From positions 1-64,000 of the forward strand of contig NW_023503746.1 in the NCBI RefSeq assembly GCF_014529535.1: a stretch of 64,000 nucleotides of DNA, in the 5' to 3' direction. Below the pieces are notes generated by a model. The model was not told where the DNA came from. It saw only the letters and a program-made list of their open reading frames with translations, and ran no database searches. Every line of letters begins with the position of its first letter. Position 1 is the first letter of the stretch. The position numbers and the translations under genes are program-made. Source of the DNA: Bradysia coprophila (taxonomy: Eukaryota; Arthropoda; Insecta; Diptera; Sciaridae). This document shows positions 11,808 to 22,529 of this stretch, in pieces.

Positions 11808-12385
11808 ATAACAAGGGGCGAAAGTAAAAAAATTCAAACGTGTGAAGTTTGCAGCCCGCGCCGCAGGCAAGGGCGGCAATCACACGATTTGAATTTCTTT
11901 ACTTTTGCCCCGAGTGATGCATACTATTTTTTATGCCAAATACTGCGGAAGATTTGTATTTTCGGTCCGAAACAAAACATAATTTTAATTAAACTGTTGA
12001 GTTATCAACAAAATTTGCTGTAGAAACACCAAAATGCCGAAAAGCGTGGGGGTCCAGCCCCCTGGTATAAAAATAAAAACAATTTAACAAATGAAATTAC
12101 TGTAAACATACATTCACTTGCTCACAAAACATTTGGCTATCGTCAACACAACACTACACTCAATGCGTACTTTCAATCAAGTGAACATGTGTTTTCGAGA
12201 CATATGAGGACCGAAAGTAAAATGATGACAGTGACATTTACTTTCGGCCCGCAAATACGCAAGCCCACGGGGCGAAAGTAAAATGATGACAGTGACATTT
12301 ACTTTCGGCCCAAGGCCTGAATTTTTTTACTTTCGGTCACCATTTGAGGACCGAAAATACAAACTTTCGCAGTATTTGGCATAAA
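11808..12385. repeat. Nested inverted-repeat element
   Basis: ATGCCAAATACTGCGGAAG at 11931 is mirrored by the complement ending near 12381 (CAGTATTTGGCAT). Inside, GGGGCGAAAGTAAAA (about 11814) faces CTTTACTTTTGCCCC (about 11898). A sub-block, GGGGCGAAAGTAAAATGATG, is tandemly duplicated around 12190-12310. It is probably a separate MITE nested in the larger foldback. Confidence 0.6.
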
Positions 12386-12807
12386 AAGATGTTTTTTACT
12401 CAATGTCTTACGGCAGAAAAATGCCTGCTATCAAATGAGCACACTATGATTGAAAGTGTAGGATATTTTATGTTAAATGTAACCATCATTATTTGTAGGC
12501 AATATAAGATAAGTCATTCTCAACTAATTTCTGAATATTTTTTTTAAATTCATTATTCCAACAATCAAACAAAATATTTTACAACTCCCATACGAGTGTG
12601 AAGTTTGCGGCCAGAGCGAAACGAGGGCCGTAATTCTCACGAGTCGTGATAATTTTATGGGACATATATTCGACCGATAGAAAAATTCAATTTTACCGAT
12701 AGAAAATAATAAAATACCGATAGAAATGTGGTACATGTCGCTGGCACCTCTTCAGTAAATCAGTAAAAAAAAGGCTTTCCTTCGCACTTTGTCGATTTTG
12801 GAAATAT

Positions 12808-13018
12808 AAAGCAAAGGCGGTTCGTTCCTAGGGACTCCATCCTTCAACGAAATGTAATGAGAAGGCGTTTTGTTCGCTCCTAGGGAATTCATCCTTCTAC
12901 GAAATGTAATGCAAAGGCGTTGTGTTCGTTCCTAGTGAATTCATCCTTTTACAAAACTTAACGAGAAGGCGTTTTGTTCGTTCCTAGGGAATTCATCCTT
13001 CTACGAAATGTAACTTAG
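12808..13018. repeat. Tandem repeat, about 60-bp unit
   Basis: Four diverged copies of a unit containing AAGGCGTTTTGTTCGTTCCT, AGGGAATTCATCCTTCTACG and AAATGTAA. No coding potential is evident. Confidence 0.8.
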
Positions 13019-13424
13019 AGACGTTTCGTCAATTCTTCACTTTTGTCGCTTTCTGAATCGTCGAAAAAAATCGACAAAAGTGAAGAAACGACAAAAAAAA
13101 ATTAATTAATTTATCGGTCGTTTATTGCCTTCCACATTTTATTCACGAGTGACGGTTTTGCAAAATACCGAGGGACTTCCTTTTTGTACAAAACTGTAAG
13201 AGAAGAACATCTATCGGTTTTTTTTTAATTTTTTACCAAAGTGAAAGAGTCCTCTCATCGTTCCACATTCGTAAAACTTCGCATCTACTCTGATTAAATT
13301 TGACAAAATGGCAATCAAACAGAATAATAGATAGCATATCCTTATTTCTTGCAATCAAATTCTTTATTTTTTGTGATCAATTCATTACTTTCTTCTGTCA
13401 AGCTCCTTATTTTTTACTAAGGTA

Positions 13425-13509
13425 AAAGCAAAATAAAATGATCGAGTCTGGTTTTTGACAATTGAATTACAATTGTCAAAAACCAGACTCGATCATTTTA
13501 TTTTGCTTT
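13425..13509. repeat. Perfect palindrome with 40-bp arms
   Basis: Left arm 13425-13464 and right arm 13470-13509 are perfect reverse complements separated by five bases. The arms contain GATCGAGTCTGGTTTTTGAC. Perfection over 40 bp suggests a very recent origin, such as template switching. Confidence 0.9.
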
Positions 13510-14268
13510 CATTTTATCAATTATTTGTTTTCTGCTTTCAAGTTCTATTTTTTTGTTATCAATTTCTTATTTATTGCAATCATATTCTTTATTTTTTGTG
13601 ATCAATTCACTAATTTCTTCTGTCATGCTCCTAGTTTTTTACTATCAATCATTTATTTTCTTCTTTCAAGTTCTATTTTTTTGTGATCAATTCCTTATTT
13701 CTTGTAATCATTTCATATTTTGAGGCAATCATATGTTAGTTGTAAAACTGCATAAATTTAGCGATCAAATTCTTATTTTCTTGTGATCAAATTTTATTTT
13801 TATTGCGATCACGAAGACATTGCGATCATTTCTTTATTTTTTGCGATCAATTCTTTATGTTTTGCGATCGTTTCTTGTTAAATATCGATCACTTTAATTA
13901 CATGCCAATTATAATTATGTGTATCTTATACAAACTGATATTGGGACCACATTTGGTCGTACAAATTTCCTCTCTAAATGCTTGATTCCACTTACCAAAA
14001 AAGTACTCCGTGTAAGAGACAAAATTGATTTTTTTTTTCAATTTTTGCTTTGTTTATTTGACAGCTCGCTATCTCACAGAGTACTTTTTGTTGAATAGAA
14101 ACCATACTTAACTCTTAGTACGAACCCGATTTATCTGAAATTTAAATATTCTGATTCGTCCCGTCAAAAGTAGATAGGTACAAAGAAAAAGTATTGAAAA
14201 ACAAAACAAATCACAATCACTGTTCCTGGAACTTGACTCCAAATTGCTATTCCTGTTTTGGAGTACTT

Positions 14269-15633
14269 CAGGGACTAAAATAAGGATTTCTGTGCAGGTG
14301 GGAAACTTTTCAACGGGGCGCCTAAAAACGAAATCTTGGGCGCCAAAGTAACAATTTTTTATGCCAAAGTAATTTCATGACCGTAAGCCTGGAGAGGGAT
14401 TGCGGAATCAGTTCTCTTTGCTCAATTCTATCAAAACTCTACTGATAGAGAACTATTCACTACTTCACTGAAAGATGTCGCAGCAACAAGGCCAATGTCA
14501 ACAGAAAAATAATTAATTATTTACTCAACGGTTTTCAGTGAAATAAAATGCCATCGTAAAGCTCATGACCTTAGGACTCTGGCACAGTAATCAGTTTTTT
14601 AATCGGCCCTATATCGGCTTGGCGATAAGAATTTGAAAAAACGTTTGCTGTCATTTCATCGATTCGTAAGCCTCTTATCGCCAGGCCGATATAGGGCCGA
14701 TTAAAAAACTGATTACTGCTCCAGAGTCCTGAGTCCATTAAAAAATTAATTATTTTCTGTTGACATTGGGTTTGTTGCGACATATTTCAGTGAAGTAGTG
14801 AATCGTTCTCCATCAGTAGAGTTTTGATAGAATTGAGAAAGCGAACTGATGCCGTAATCCCTCTCCAGGGGTCTCATCCGAAAAATCACTCAAAATGTCC
14901 ATGACATGATTTATGATTGAAAATGTTTAAAATGTTAGCAAAAACGTTAATTCATGAAAACTCCATAACTCGAGTAATTCTTAACCGATTTCTAGGAACA
15001 TTTTTTTTGTTCGGTGAAGAATCAAATTCCTGAGGTTCAGTTCATAGAAAGGTTCGAAAAAATCAAATTAAAAGGTCTTATTCCTTCAGCATTCTATTTT
15101 CAACTTTAAGAATTCCAAATTGATCTCATAATTTTCCTTTGAAAAATACTTTCAAAAAGTTTTAGCTTCAACATCGTCTTTTTTCTTATGCGTAAAAGAA
15201 ACAAACTTCAGTGGAGTCGATGAAATCTAGTACACTGTAGACATCTACTAAATATTTATATCAAAATACTACTACTGTTAGTGTAAATATCATTCCCTTA
15301 TTTGAAAACTGCAATCCACGGGTTTAGTGGTCGAATCCGATATTTCAAACTTGTGTACAGAAATTCACGTTCAAACGTTGATATCTTATTTTAAAGAATA
15401 AGAGCCAGATTTTGCTAGGTTTGCATCTTTTACGGAGTTTTATCAGCCATTATCATTTTCTAGATATGTTCAATGCGCCGCAGGCAAAACTTTTATTAAA
15501 ATTAGATTCTTCTCATTATTTTAAGTCAGATAATTATAATTTTTCTTGTGGGTAAATTTAGATTCGCAGGTGGGAATTAGAGGGGCGCAGGTGGGAAAAT
15601 GCCCACCTGCGATGTTCCTTAGTTTAGTCCCTG
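14269..15633. mobile_element. Non-autonomous hAT element with 8-bp TSD
   Basis: Terminal inverted repeats begin CAGGGACTAAAATAAGGA (left) and CAGGGACTAAACTAAGGA (right, read inward). The element is flanked by a perfect 8-bp direct repeat GAGTACTT at 14261-14268 and 15634-15641, the hallmark duplication of hAT transposons. Subterminal GCAGGTGGGAAA motifs recur in both ends. It is 1365 bp long and encodes no transposase. Its left end resembles the terminus at 62501 next to a hAT transposase, which could be its source of transposase. Confidence 0.88.
14389..14869. repeat. Foldback element nested in the hAT element
   Basis: Nearly 240-bp arms run from CCTGGAGAGGGATTGCGG (14389) inward and from its complement (ending 14869). 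The centre includes ATCGGCCCTATATCGGC facing GCCGATATAGGGCCGAT around 14600-14700. It explains the minus-strand open frame at 14571-14783. Confidence 0.8.
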
Positions 15634-16248
15634 GAGTACTTCCCGTTGAGTAGCGACAACGTGATTACGCTTGGAAGGTTAGGTGGGCAACAATACCCTC
15701 TCTAGCAACCAAACTAGAAAATTTTACACTTAAAAAAAATTTAAATGAAGTATTAGTCCAGAAGCCACTGAAGTGCCCGTGTCCATGAAAGGTGCACGGC
15801 ATATCTTGGGTGATTTGGATAGCCCTTGGCACCCTGAAAAAGAAAAGTTCGGGTGCCAAGCTGAAATCCTGTCAGTTTTCGGAAAAAGGAGGGGGGAAGT
15901 CTTTAGTGCAATCTTCCAGCTTTCGACCATTTTCGAACACTCTTAACAAAATATTTCGTATATTTATGGATGATATCGATAGAGAATTAAATTTCCTGAG
16001 CCCTAGAAGTTTTTTCAAATTTTTTGGACTTCATAAGGTGGTCCAAAAATTTGGTCAAAGTGAAGAAAAATTTTGAAACATCGACTTTTCCACTGTTTTT
16101 ATCATATTTCAAATGGAACCAATCATCTCGCCAATCATTTTATGTTTAGATAATGTTCTACAATATTGTTGCCCGAAAAATTCTCTATACAATTTTTCGA
16201 ATACCTAGAGGCACCTGAAGGTTACAGGGCGGTCCTAAACAATGATTA
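15634..16248. other. Spacer between hAT element and LINE
   Basis: No gene is supported. The segment at 15685-15715 (CAATACCCTCTCTAGCAACC) recurs inverted at about 21465-21500 and, diverged, at about 34460-34490. It is therefore a dispersed repeat fragment. Confidence 0.5.
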
Positions 16249-16258
16249 TGTCGAGTCT

Positions 16259-19200
16259 TCTTCTTCTTCTTCTTTTTCAGCCTGTTTCTATCCACTGCTG
16301 GATGTAGGCCTCTCCAACTTCTTTCCATTTCGTACGATCCATTGCCATTTGCTGCCAGTTTGTACCTGCAATATTCTTAATTCCGTTTGTCCATCTCTCT
16401 GGTGGTCTACCTATAGCTCGTCTTTTATATGGTCGCCAGTTCATGATCTTTTTGGTCCAACGTTCGTCTGTCCTTCTTGCAATATGTCCCGCCCAGCTCC
16501 ATTTCAGAGATGCTATTCTTTCCATGACATCAACGACCCTGGTTTGTTGTCGAATCCATTGATTCGTCATTCTGTCTCTGAGTGTTATTCCAAGCATACT
16601 CCGTTCCATGGCTCTTTGTGTCACTCTCAATTTATCTTCGGATGCTTTCGTTAAAGTTAACGTTTCCGCTCCATAAGTGAGCACTGGAAGGACACAAGTG
16701 TCGAAAACTTTGCGTTTCAGACTATTATTCATTTTGCTTTTGAAAATTAGTCTGAGTTTTCCGAACGCTGCCCATGCAAGACCAATCCTACGTCTTATTT
16801 CGGCAGTCTGGTTGTCCAGACCTAACTTCAGTTTATGTCCTAGATATACATAGCTGTCGACTCGTTCAATGACAGTGTCACCAATTTTGATTTCTCTATC
16901 GTCCCTGATGTTGGTCATGACTTTTGTTTTCGATAAGTTCATCTTGAGGCCAACTTTGATTGCCTCTTCACTTAACTGTTGTAGCATAAGCTGAGCCTGA
17001 CCTATATTCGCTGCTATCGGTACAATGTCATCAGCGAAGCGGAGATTGCTCAGGTACTCTCCATTTATCTTTATTCCCATTTTACTCCAGTTTAACTTCC
17101 TAAAAACACTCTGCAGAATCGCCGTGAATAATTTCGGTGAAATAGTGTCACCCTGCCTTACACCTCGTCCGATTCTGAATTTCTCCGTGCTCTTATGAAG
17201 TTTTATACATGAAGTAGCATTTTTGTACACATATCGAATTGTGTTGGAGTACCTTGAGTCTACTCTACATTCGTCTAATGCGTCCAATATCGACCATGTT
17301 TCCACTGAATCGAAAGCTTTTTCGAAGTCTATGAATAGCAAGACTATGTCGATGTTGTATTCACGACACTTCTCAATAAGCGTTCTCATCACCTGCAAAT
17401 GGTCGTTTGTGCTGAAACCAGATCTGAAAGCAGCTTGTTCAACAGGTTGGTAGAAGTCGAACTTGTTAGTGTTCCTCTTCGTAATGATTTTCATAAACAA
17501 CTTGTAGAGTGTTGACAATAGGCTTATGGGCCGGTAATTTTCCAGCTTTGTTATGTCTCCTTTTTTATGCAGCAATGTAATTACCGCATTTTCCCAGGCT
17601 TCTGGTACTTCTTCCCATTGGAGACATTTATTAAACAAAGCCGTGATTGCCTTTAATAAGGAGTCTCCACCCAGTTTAATGGCTTCCACTGGAACACCAT
17701 CTTCTCCGGGAGACTTTTTGTTTTTCATCTCGGCTACTGCGGCCTTGACTTCATCAACAGTTATGTCGGGCATATCCTCCGATCCCACGTTTCTTATTAT
17801 TGGTCTATCTTCGGTTTCTTCCGTTGGACTCTGTCTTGCTGAAGAAAACAAATTCTCATAAAATTCTGTTGCAATGTTTAATATCGCATTTCGATCCGTT
17901 TGGATCGTTCCTGTTTTGTCTCGTAATTTGAAGATTTCTTTTTTGGCGTTTGTCATTTTTCTCCGTAGGACTTTCATATTGCAGTTAGCTTCAATTATGG
18001 TTTGAGCCAATTGGACATTATATTTTCTTTCATCTGATCTCCTTGCTTTGTTGATACTTTTAGACAAGTTCCGGTATTCCACCGAATCTCGCCCTCCGTT
18101 TTTTACCAACTCTGCTCTGCTTGCGATCAGGTCTAATGTTTCTCTGCTGAGTTTCGATTCTTTCCCTTGGACGGATTTGCATTTGGATTTCATGAATCCC
18201 ATTATTGTATCGACGATTTTGGTATTCAATTCGTCCAATGTTTCACATTGATTGTTGACGTTATCTAATTCGGCAGTCATTTTCATGGCAAATTCTTCAT
18301 TTTGTGTGTAAAGCCGTTGTACGTCAATCCTTTCACTTTTCTGAACTAGTTGTGATCTTTGAAATCTGGTATTTAACGTGACTCTTGCACGAACCATTCG
18401 GTGATCACTACCGGTTGAAAAATTGTTTAGGACCGTAACGTTCTTAACGGTTGACTTACAGCCAGTTATGATGTAATCGATCTCATTTTTCGTTACACCA
18501 TCTGCACTAGCCCAAGTCCATTTCCTTTGAGGCTTTCCGGCAAAAAATGAATTCATTGCGTACAAATTGTGTTGCTGTAAGAAGTTGAGTAAAGTATTTC
18601 CACGCTCATTTCTTTGGTCGTTGCTAAAACTACCAACAGAAACTTCGGAGTCTTCTTCTCGTTTTCCCAGCTTCGCATTGAAATCACCGATTAGATATTG
18701 GTAATGTGAAGGGTTTTCGTCCAGAGCTTTCTCGACATCTTCATAGAATCTTTCTACTTCTTCGTCATCATGAGTGGACGTGGGTGCGTAAACCTGAATT
18801 AATTTGACACTGTATCTGTTATTTATCTTCAGGCTTACGTATATCACTCGATCGGATATGCTTTTCGTGTGAATTATGCGATCCGACCACCGCTTGTTTA
18901 TGAACAATCCGACACCGTGCATCAGCATCTGACTGTCACTTCCTCGGTAGAAGAATGTATGCCCTGATTGTAATTTCAGGCATTCCTCTCCAGGTTTTCT
19001 CACTTCGCTCACTCCCACAACATCCCATTTTATCTTTTCTAGCTCTTCTTCCATTTCTTGCATTTTTTGTCTTGACGACAATGTTCTGGCATTATATGTG
19101 GCAATGTATAATTCGTTGTGGCTTCGTTTGAAGGTTTTTAGCATTAAAACACCACGCTTGCTACTGCGGGTTGGTGAGTATGAAAGCTTTACTTTGCTCG

Positions 19201-19607
19201 CCCCCGGTAATCCTCGAGCTCTGACCCGCACATTTCTGCACGTTCCGGGACCACCGTGCCTATCAAAGTGCACAGTGCCCGACGGGGTAGTGTTACTCTT
19301 TTTGAACATTCTTTTCCATAAAGCTTTGCCCATTCTTTTGAACCTATCTGAGCAAAAGGTTATTCGTCATTTAAAAGCTTAACCTAGTAGCTAATAAGAA
19401 TTCTGGGATCGTTCTATCCTTTGGCTTCCTGATCGTGTTGTTCCACCTCAACGTTGGTCCCTTAACCCCAATTCTTTCGGCTTCCAGCTCACGATTCATT
19501 CAACCTTAAGATTGATCTATCTAATCCTATCTTATTTACTGCTACGTCCTCGTTAAACTTCATTCCCTCCACTCTTTTTCAAACTGGCTTGGGACAGTCT
19601 TTGGCGG
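16259..19607 (-). mobile_element. Full-length RTE-type LINE with TSD
   Basis: A 3.35-kb non-LTR retrotransposon inserted on the minus strand. A 10-bp target duplication TGTCGAGTCT lies at 16249-16258 and 19608-19617. The 3' end is a GAA microsatellite placed almost directly after the stop codon, as in RTE elements. A 274-base 5' leader precedes the ORF. The intact ORF, full length and perfect duplication indicate a young and possibly still active copy. Confidence 0.9.
16277..19333 (-). CDS. RTE endonuclease-reverse transcriptase, 1018 aa, intact
   Basis: A single uninterrupted ORF starting at ATG 19333. The N-terminal third is an apurinic-type (exonuclease/endonuclease/phosphatase) endonuclease with TYNARTLSS, VVGVSEVR, YAPTSTHDDEE, LIGDFNAKLG and the final GSDHRMVRA motif. 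The middle is a reverse transcriptase with LLFIDFEKAFDSVETW, GRGVRQGDTISPKLF and the catalytic LRFADDIV box. The C-terminal part carries the conserved thumb-like YVYLGHKLK and LTYGAETLTLT segments and ends with a tail rich in Arg and Trp (GRPPERWTNGIKN). The family performs target-primed reverse transcription: the endonuclease nicks DNA and the polymerase copies the element RNA into the nick. All catalytic motifs are present. The first 60 or so residues are basic and poorly conserved. Confidence 0.93.
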   Translation of the reverse strand: MGKALWKRMFKKSNTTPSGTVHFDRHGGPGTCRNVRVRARGLPGASKVKLSYSPTRSSKRGVLMLKTFKRSHNELYIATYNARTLSSRQKMQEMEEELEKIKWDVVGVSEVRKPGEECLKLQSGHTFFYRGSDSQMLMHGVGLFINKRWSDRIIHTKSISDRVIYVSLKINNRYSVKLIQVYAPTSTHDDEEVERFYEDVEKALDENPSHYQYLIGDFNAKLGKREEDSEVSVGSFSNDQRNERGNTLLNFLQQHNLYAMNSFFAGKPQRKWTWASADGVTKNEIDYIITGCKSTVKNVTVLNNFSTGSDHRMVRARVTLNTRFQRSQLVQKSERIDVQRLYTQNEEFAMKMTAELDNVNNQCETLDELNTKIVDTIMGFMKSKCKSVQGKESKLSRETLDLIASRAELVKNGGRDSVEYRNLSKSINKARRSDERKYNVQLAQTIIEANCNMKVLRRKMTNAKKEIFKLRDKTGTIQTDRNAILNIATEFYENLFSSARQSPTEETEDRPIIRNVGSEDMPDITVDEVKAAVAEMKNKKSPGEDGVPVEAIKLGGDSLLKAITALFNKCLQWEEVPEAWENAVITLLHKKGDITKLENYRPISLLSTLYKLFMKIITKRNTNKFDFYQPVEQAAFRSGFSTNDHLQVMRTLIEKCREYNIDIVLLFIDFEKAFDSVETWSILDALDECRVDSRYSNTIRYVYKNATSCIKLHKSTEKFRIGRGVRQGDTISPKLFTAILQSVFRKLNWSKMGIKINGEYLSNLRFADDIVPIAANIGQAQLMLQQLSEEAIKVGLKMNLSKTKVMTNIRDDREIKIGDTVIERVDSYVYLGHKLKLGLDNQTAEIRRRIGLAWAAFGKLRLIFKSKMNNSLKRKVFDTCVLPVLTYGAETLTLTKASEDKLRVTQRAMERSMLGITLRDRMTNQWIRQQTRVVDVMERIASLKWSWAGHIARRTDERWTKKIMNWRPYKRRAIGRPPERWTNGIKNIAGTNWQQMAMDRTKWKEVGEAYIQQWIETG

Positions 19608-19619
19608 TGTCGAGTCTGA

Positions 19620-20119
19620 AGAATAATAATGATAATAATTTTTAACCAAATTTTGTCGCAGAAATGTTGAAGAATGTTTATAGAATTGTATTTTTTATGA
19701 TTTGTAAAGTGTAACTGGGTGTTCGGTGTTCATGGTATTTCACGATGAAAATATTAGAAAAATGTCAAGTTCCTATCAGTCCGGCCACTATTTTGATATA
19801 ATATATTGATATTTAGAAGTAAACCAAAATTCCAAGGTACTATTCACTCATTCGTGAAATTATTGAATATCCAACAATTAGAAATATGGCTGCAAGCATT
19901 TGAACAATACAGGGTAGATCACAATGTTTCAATGTAGCACTTCAGTGGCTACTGCACAATATGAGCAGCGATGCCTTTTTTGTGTTGAAAATATTACGTC
20001 TCCTGTTACCATTTCGGTGTTCGAAAATGAGTAATTTGGCATTGTGACGTGTTTTTTTGTGTGTTGCTCCGTTATTTTGGTGTGCAAAACTGAAATAAAG
20101 TTTAAAATTTGTCTTTTTC
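19620..20119. other. Spacer without gene
   Basis: AT-rich sequence with no recognisable exon, lying between the LINE and the foldback at 20120. Confidence 0.5.
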
Positions 20120-21347
20120 CACGGTGGGGCTGAACGAACTTTAAATAAACATGTCGACTTCCATCTCGGTTCTTTTCATAGCTGTGTTAGGGGAGGCGGG
20201 TACTATCCAACGGCGAATGTTGCGGGCGCAACCGCTGAGCAGTTTCTGAGAACTAGGAATATCGTCGCCTGGCTCCGCGGAAGTTGCTGGACCAGTGTTT
20301 GAAACTGGAATCGGTAGAGGGACAAATTCTAAGAACAACCATGTAAAAATTGTTGCTCTCAGTCATTTGGTCGCAGAGCCCTAGAAGCTGAAAGTCGAAA
20401 ATTCCACCTCTTCAAGGGGCGATGCCTCCTCGACGAAGTTCTCGATCAAGCACTTTAATAGCGTTTCTAGACAAGGTTAATGTGCTCTTTCGAATGGCAA
20501 TAAAATTTTTTGAAAGTGGTCTCTTTTGGTACATTTTCAGAAAAGTCACTTTTTAGAAACCCTCGGTGAACTTTGGCTACTCCCATACCTTGCCGGTTGG
20601 AATATGTCAACACGACATACCTTAAAACAGTTAGCCTGAAGTCTAAGCTTTCCAATGATACCAAATATGCCATGTATGATTCTCAGCAAGAACTGTTTAT
20701 GATAAGGATTTTGCAACGAGGTCGGGCTACTAGCAAATTTAGGGTCATTGAAAACGAAATTTACAAATATTACATACATGGCATACATGGCATATTTGGT
20801 ATCATTGGAAAGGTAGGACTTCAGGCTAACTTTTAAAAGGTATGTTGTGTTGAAATATTCCAACCGGCAAGGTATGGGAGTAGGAGTAGCCATAGTTCAC
20901 CGAGGGTTGCAAAAAAGTGACTTTTCTGAAAATGTACCAAAAGAGACCACTTTCAAAAACAATTTATTGCCATTCAAAAGAGCACGTTAACCTTGTCTAG
21001 AAACGCTATTAAAGTGCTGGATCAAGAGCTTCGTCGAGGAGGCATCACCCCTTGAAGAGGTGGAATTTTCGACTTTCAGCTTCTATGGCTCTGCGACCAA
21101 ATGACCGAGAGCAATAATTTTTACATGGTTGTTCTAAGAATTTGTCCCTCTACCAATTCCAGTTTCAAACACTGGTCCAGCAACTTCCGCGGAGCCAGGC
21201 GACGATATTCCTAGTTCTCAGAAACGGCTCAGCGGTTGCGCCTGCAACATGTGCCGTTGGATAGTACACGCCTCCCCTAACTCAGCTATGAAAACAACCG
21301 AGATGGAAGTCGACATGTTTATTTAAAGTTCGTTCAGCCCCACCGTG
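20120..21347. mobile_element. Foldback element, arms about 560 bp
   Basis: Left end CACGGTGGGGCTGAACGAAC and right end GTTCGTTCAGCCCCACCGTG frame 1228 bp whose two halves are imperfect reverse complements. The turn lies near 20700-20750. Arms differ by scattered substitutions, so the element is moderately old. Open frames on both strands (20141-20338, 20546-20893, 21282-21494) are mirror images produced by the repeat and not genes. No clear target duplication was found. Confidence 0.85.
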
Positions 21348-21528
21348 TTTCGTGTGACGTCGATATTGCTTTAAAAAAGAGAGCGACACGGCAACTCTAT
21401 TACAAAAAAAGTCAGTGTCACATTTGTTAAAATAAGGTGGTATTTTGACTGATCCAAACGAAGTTTGGTTGCTAGAGAGGGTATTGGTGGGCACCCAAAA
21501 CAGAGGTAAGCAACGTAAAACTCACAAA

Positions 21529-22432
21529 CAGGGTTCCGGCATAACGTTATTTTTAACGTTATTTTTTGTTACGTGGACGTAACGTTACAAAAACGATTCA
21601 AATGTAACGTTATTATCGTAACGAAAAATTTAATGGTACATTTGTTACAGTTACACAATCTAAAACGGTTTTTGCTAACGAAATGTTTTTCGGTACATCT
21701 CGTAACGTTACAAGAAAACGAAAATTTTTCCGGTACATCTCGTAACGTTACAAGAAAACGAAAATTTTTCCGGTACATCTCGTAACGTTACAAGAAAACG
21801 TAACTTTTTCCGGTACATATCGTAACGTTAAAAGAAAACGAAATTCTTTCCGTTACATTCCGTATCGTTACCATGATACGGAATATTTTTCGATAAATGA
21901 AATAACGTTAAGACAATTAACTGTTCCAATACAGTATCTTGAAAATTAGAGTAAATTACAGTAATAGCCTGGTCTAAAGGGAGGTTCATACGAATATTTT
22001 CTATCGTAAATGTTTAAATGAAGTAATATAATTATAAAACGGAGCATTTATCATGAAATTTTTGTATTTTTATTGTTTACAGCTCCGGAAACCGCAACTT
22101 TTTTGACACTAATTTTTTTTTATTTCGTTTCTCTTTGTAACGTTAAGCCATACCGCAAATAAATTCGTTTTACTTCGCAACGTTAAGGCATACCGGAAAA
22201 AATTTGGTTTTACTTCGTAACGTTAAGCCACACCGGAAAATATTTCGTTTCTCTTTGTAACGTTACGCTATACCGGAAAAAATTTCGTTTCTCTTTATAA
22301 CGTTAAACCATACCGAAATAATTTTTCGTTACACCGATTTCGTTATGAACTGTACCGAAAAAGCAAAAGTTCTATTTCGAAACGGTACGAAGTGAAACTT
22401 TTATGATAAAGTTTTAACGTTAAGGAACCCTG
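21529..22432. mobile_element. hAT-like non-autonomous element made of AACGTT arrays
   Basis: Termini CAGGGTTCCGGCATAACGTT and (inward, right) CAGGGTTCCTTAACGTT are flanked by a perfect 8-bp duplication CTCACAAA at 21521-21528 and 22433-22440. The left half carries about four tandem 40-bp units built on GGTACATCTCGTAACGTTAC (21690-21870). The right half carries about five related units in inverse orientation (22110-22330). No transposase is encoded. Confidence 0.87.
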
Positions 22433-22529
22433 CTCACAAATGTCTCTTGCGGTGTGTCTCAAAACAGTCTGTGTAGTTTACTGTTTCCCGTCGGAAGACA
22501 GGGTACAACAGGCAAATACGCCGACCAAA

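Larger units (their letters stand above)
11035..14097. mobile_element. Large foldback-type composite element with subrepeat arms
   Basis: The two ends mirror each other. A hairpin with arms AAAGTACTCCGTG...GAGA lies at 11041-11150 and recurs at about 13997-14090. ATGTGGTCCCAA (11224) faces TTGGGACCACAT (about 13941). Both flanks contain arrays built on GATCGCAAAAAATAAAGAA in opposite orientation (11500-11643 versus 13700-13890). This resembles Foldback elements, whose long inverted ends are made of short tandem repeats. The 1.6-kb centre contains other palindromes and arrays listed separately and no transposase frame. Exact borders and target duplication were not resolved, and it could be a nest of several insertions. 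Confidence 0.55.

Noticed and set aside
20141..21494. Several 60-115 residue ORFs on both strands
   Set aside because: They are mirror images generated by the foldback arms and have no domain.
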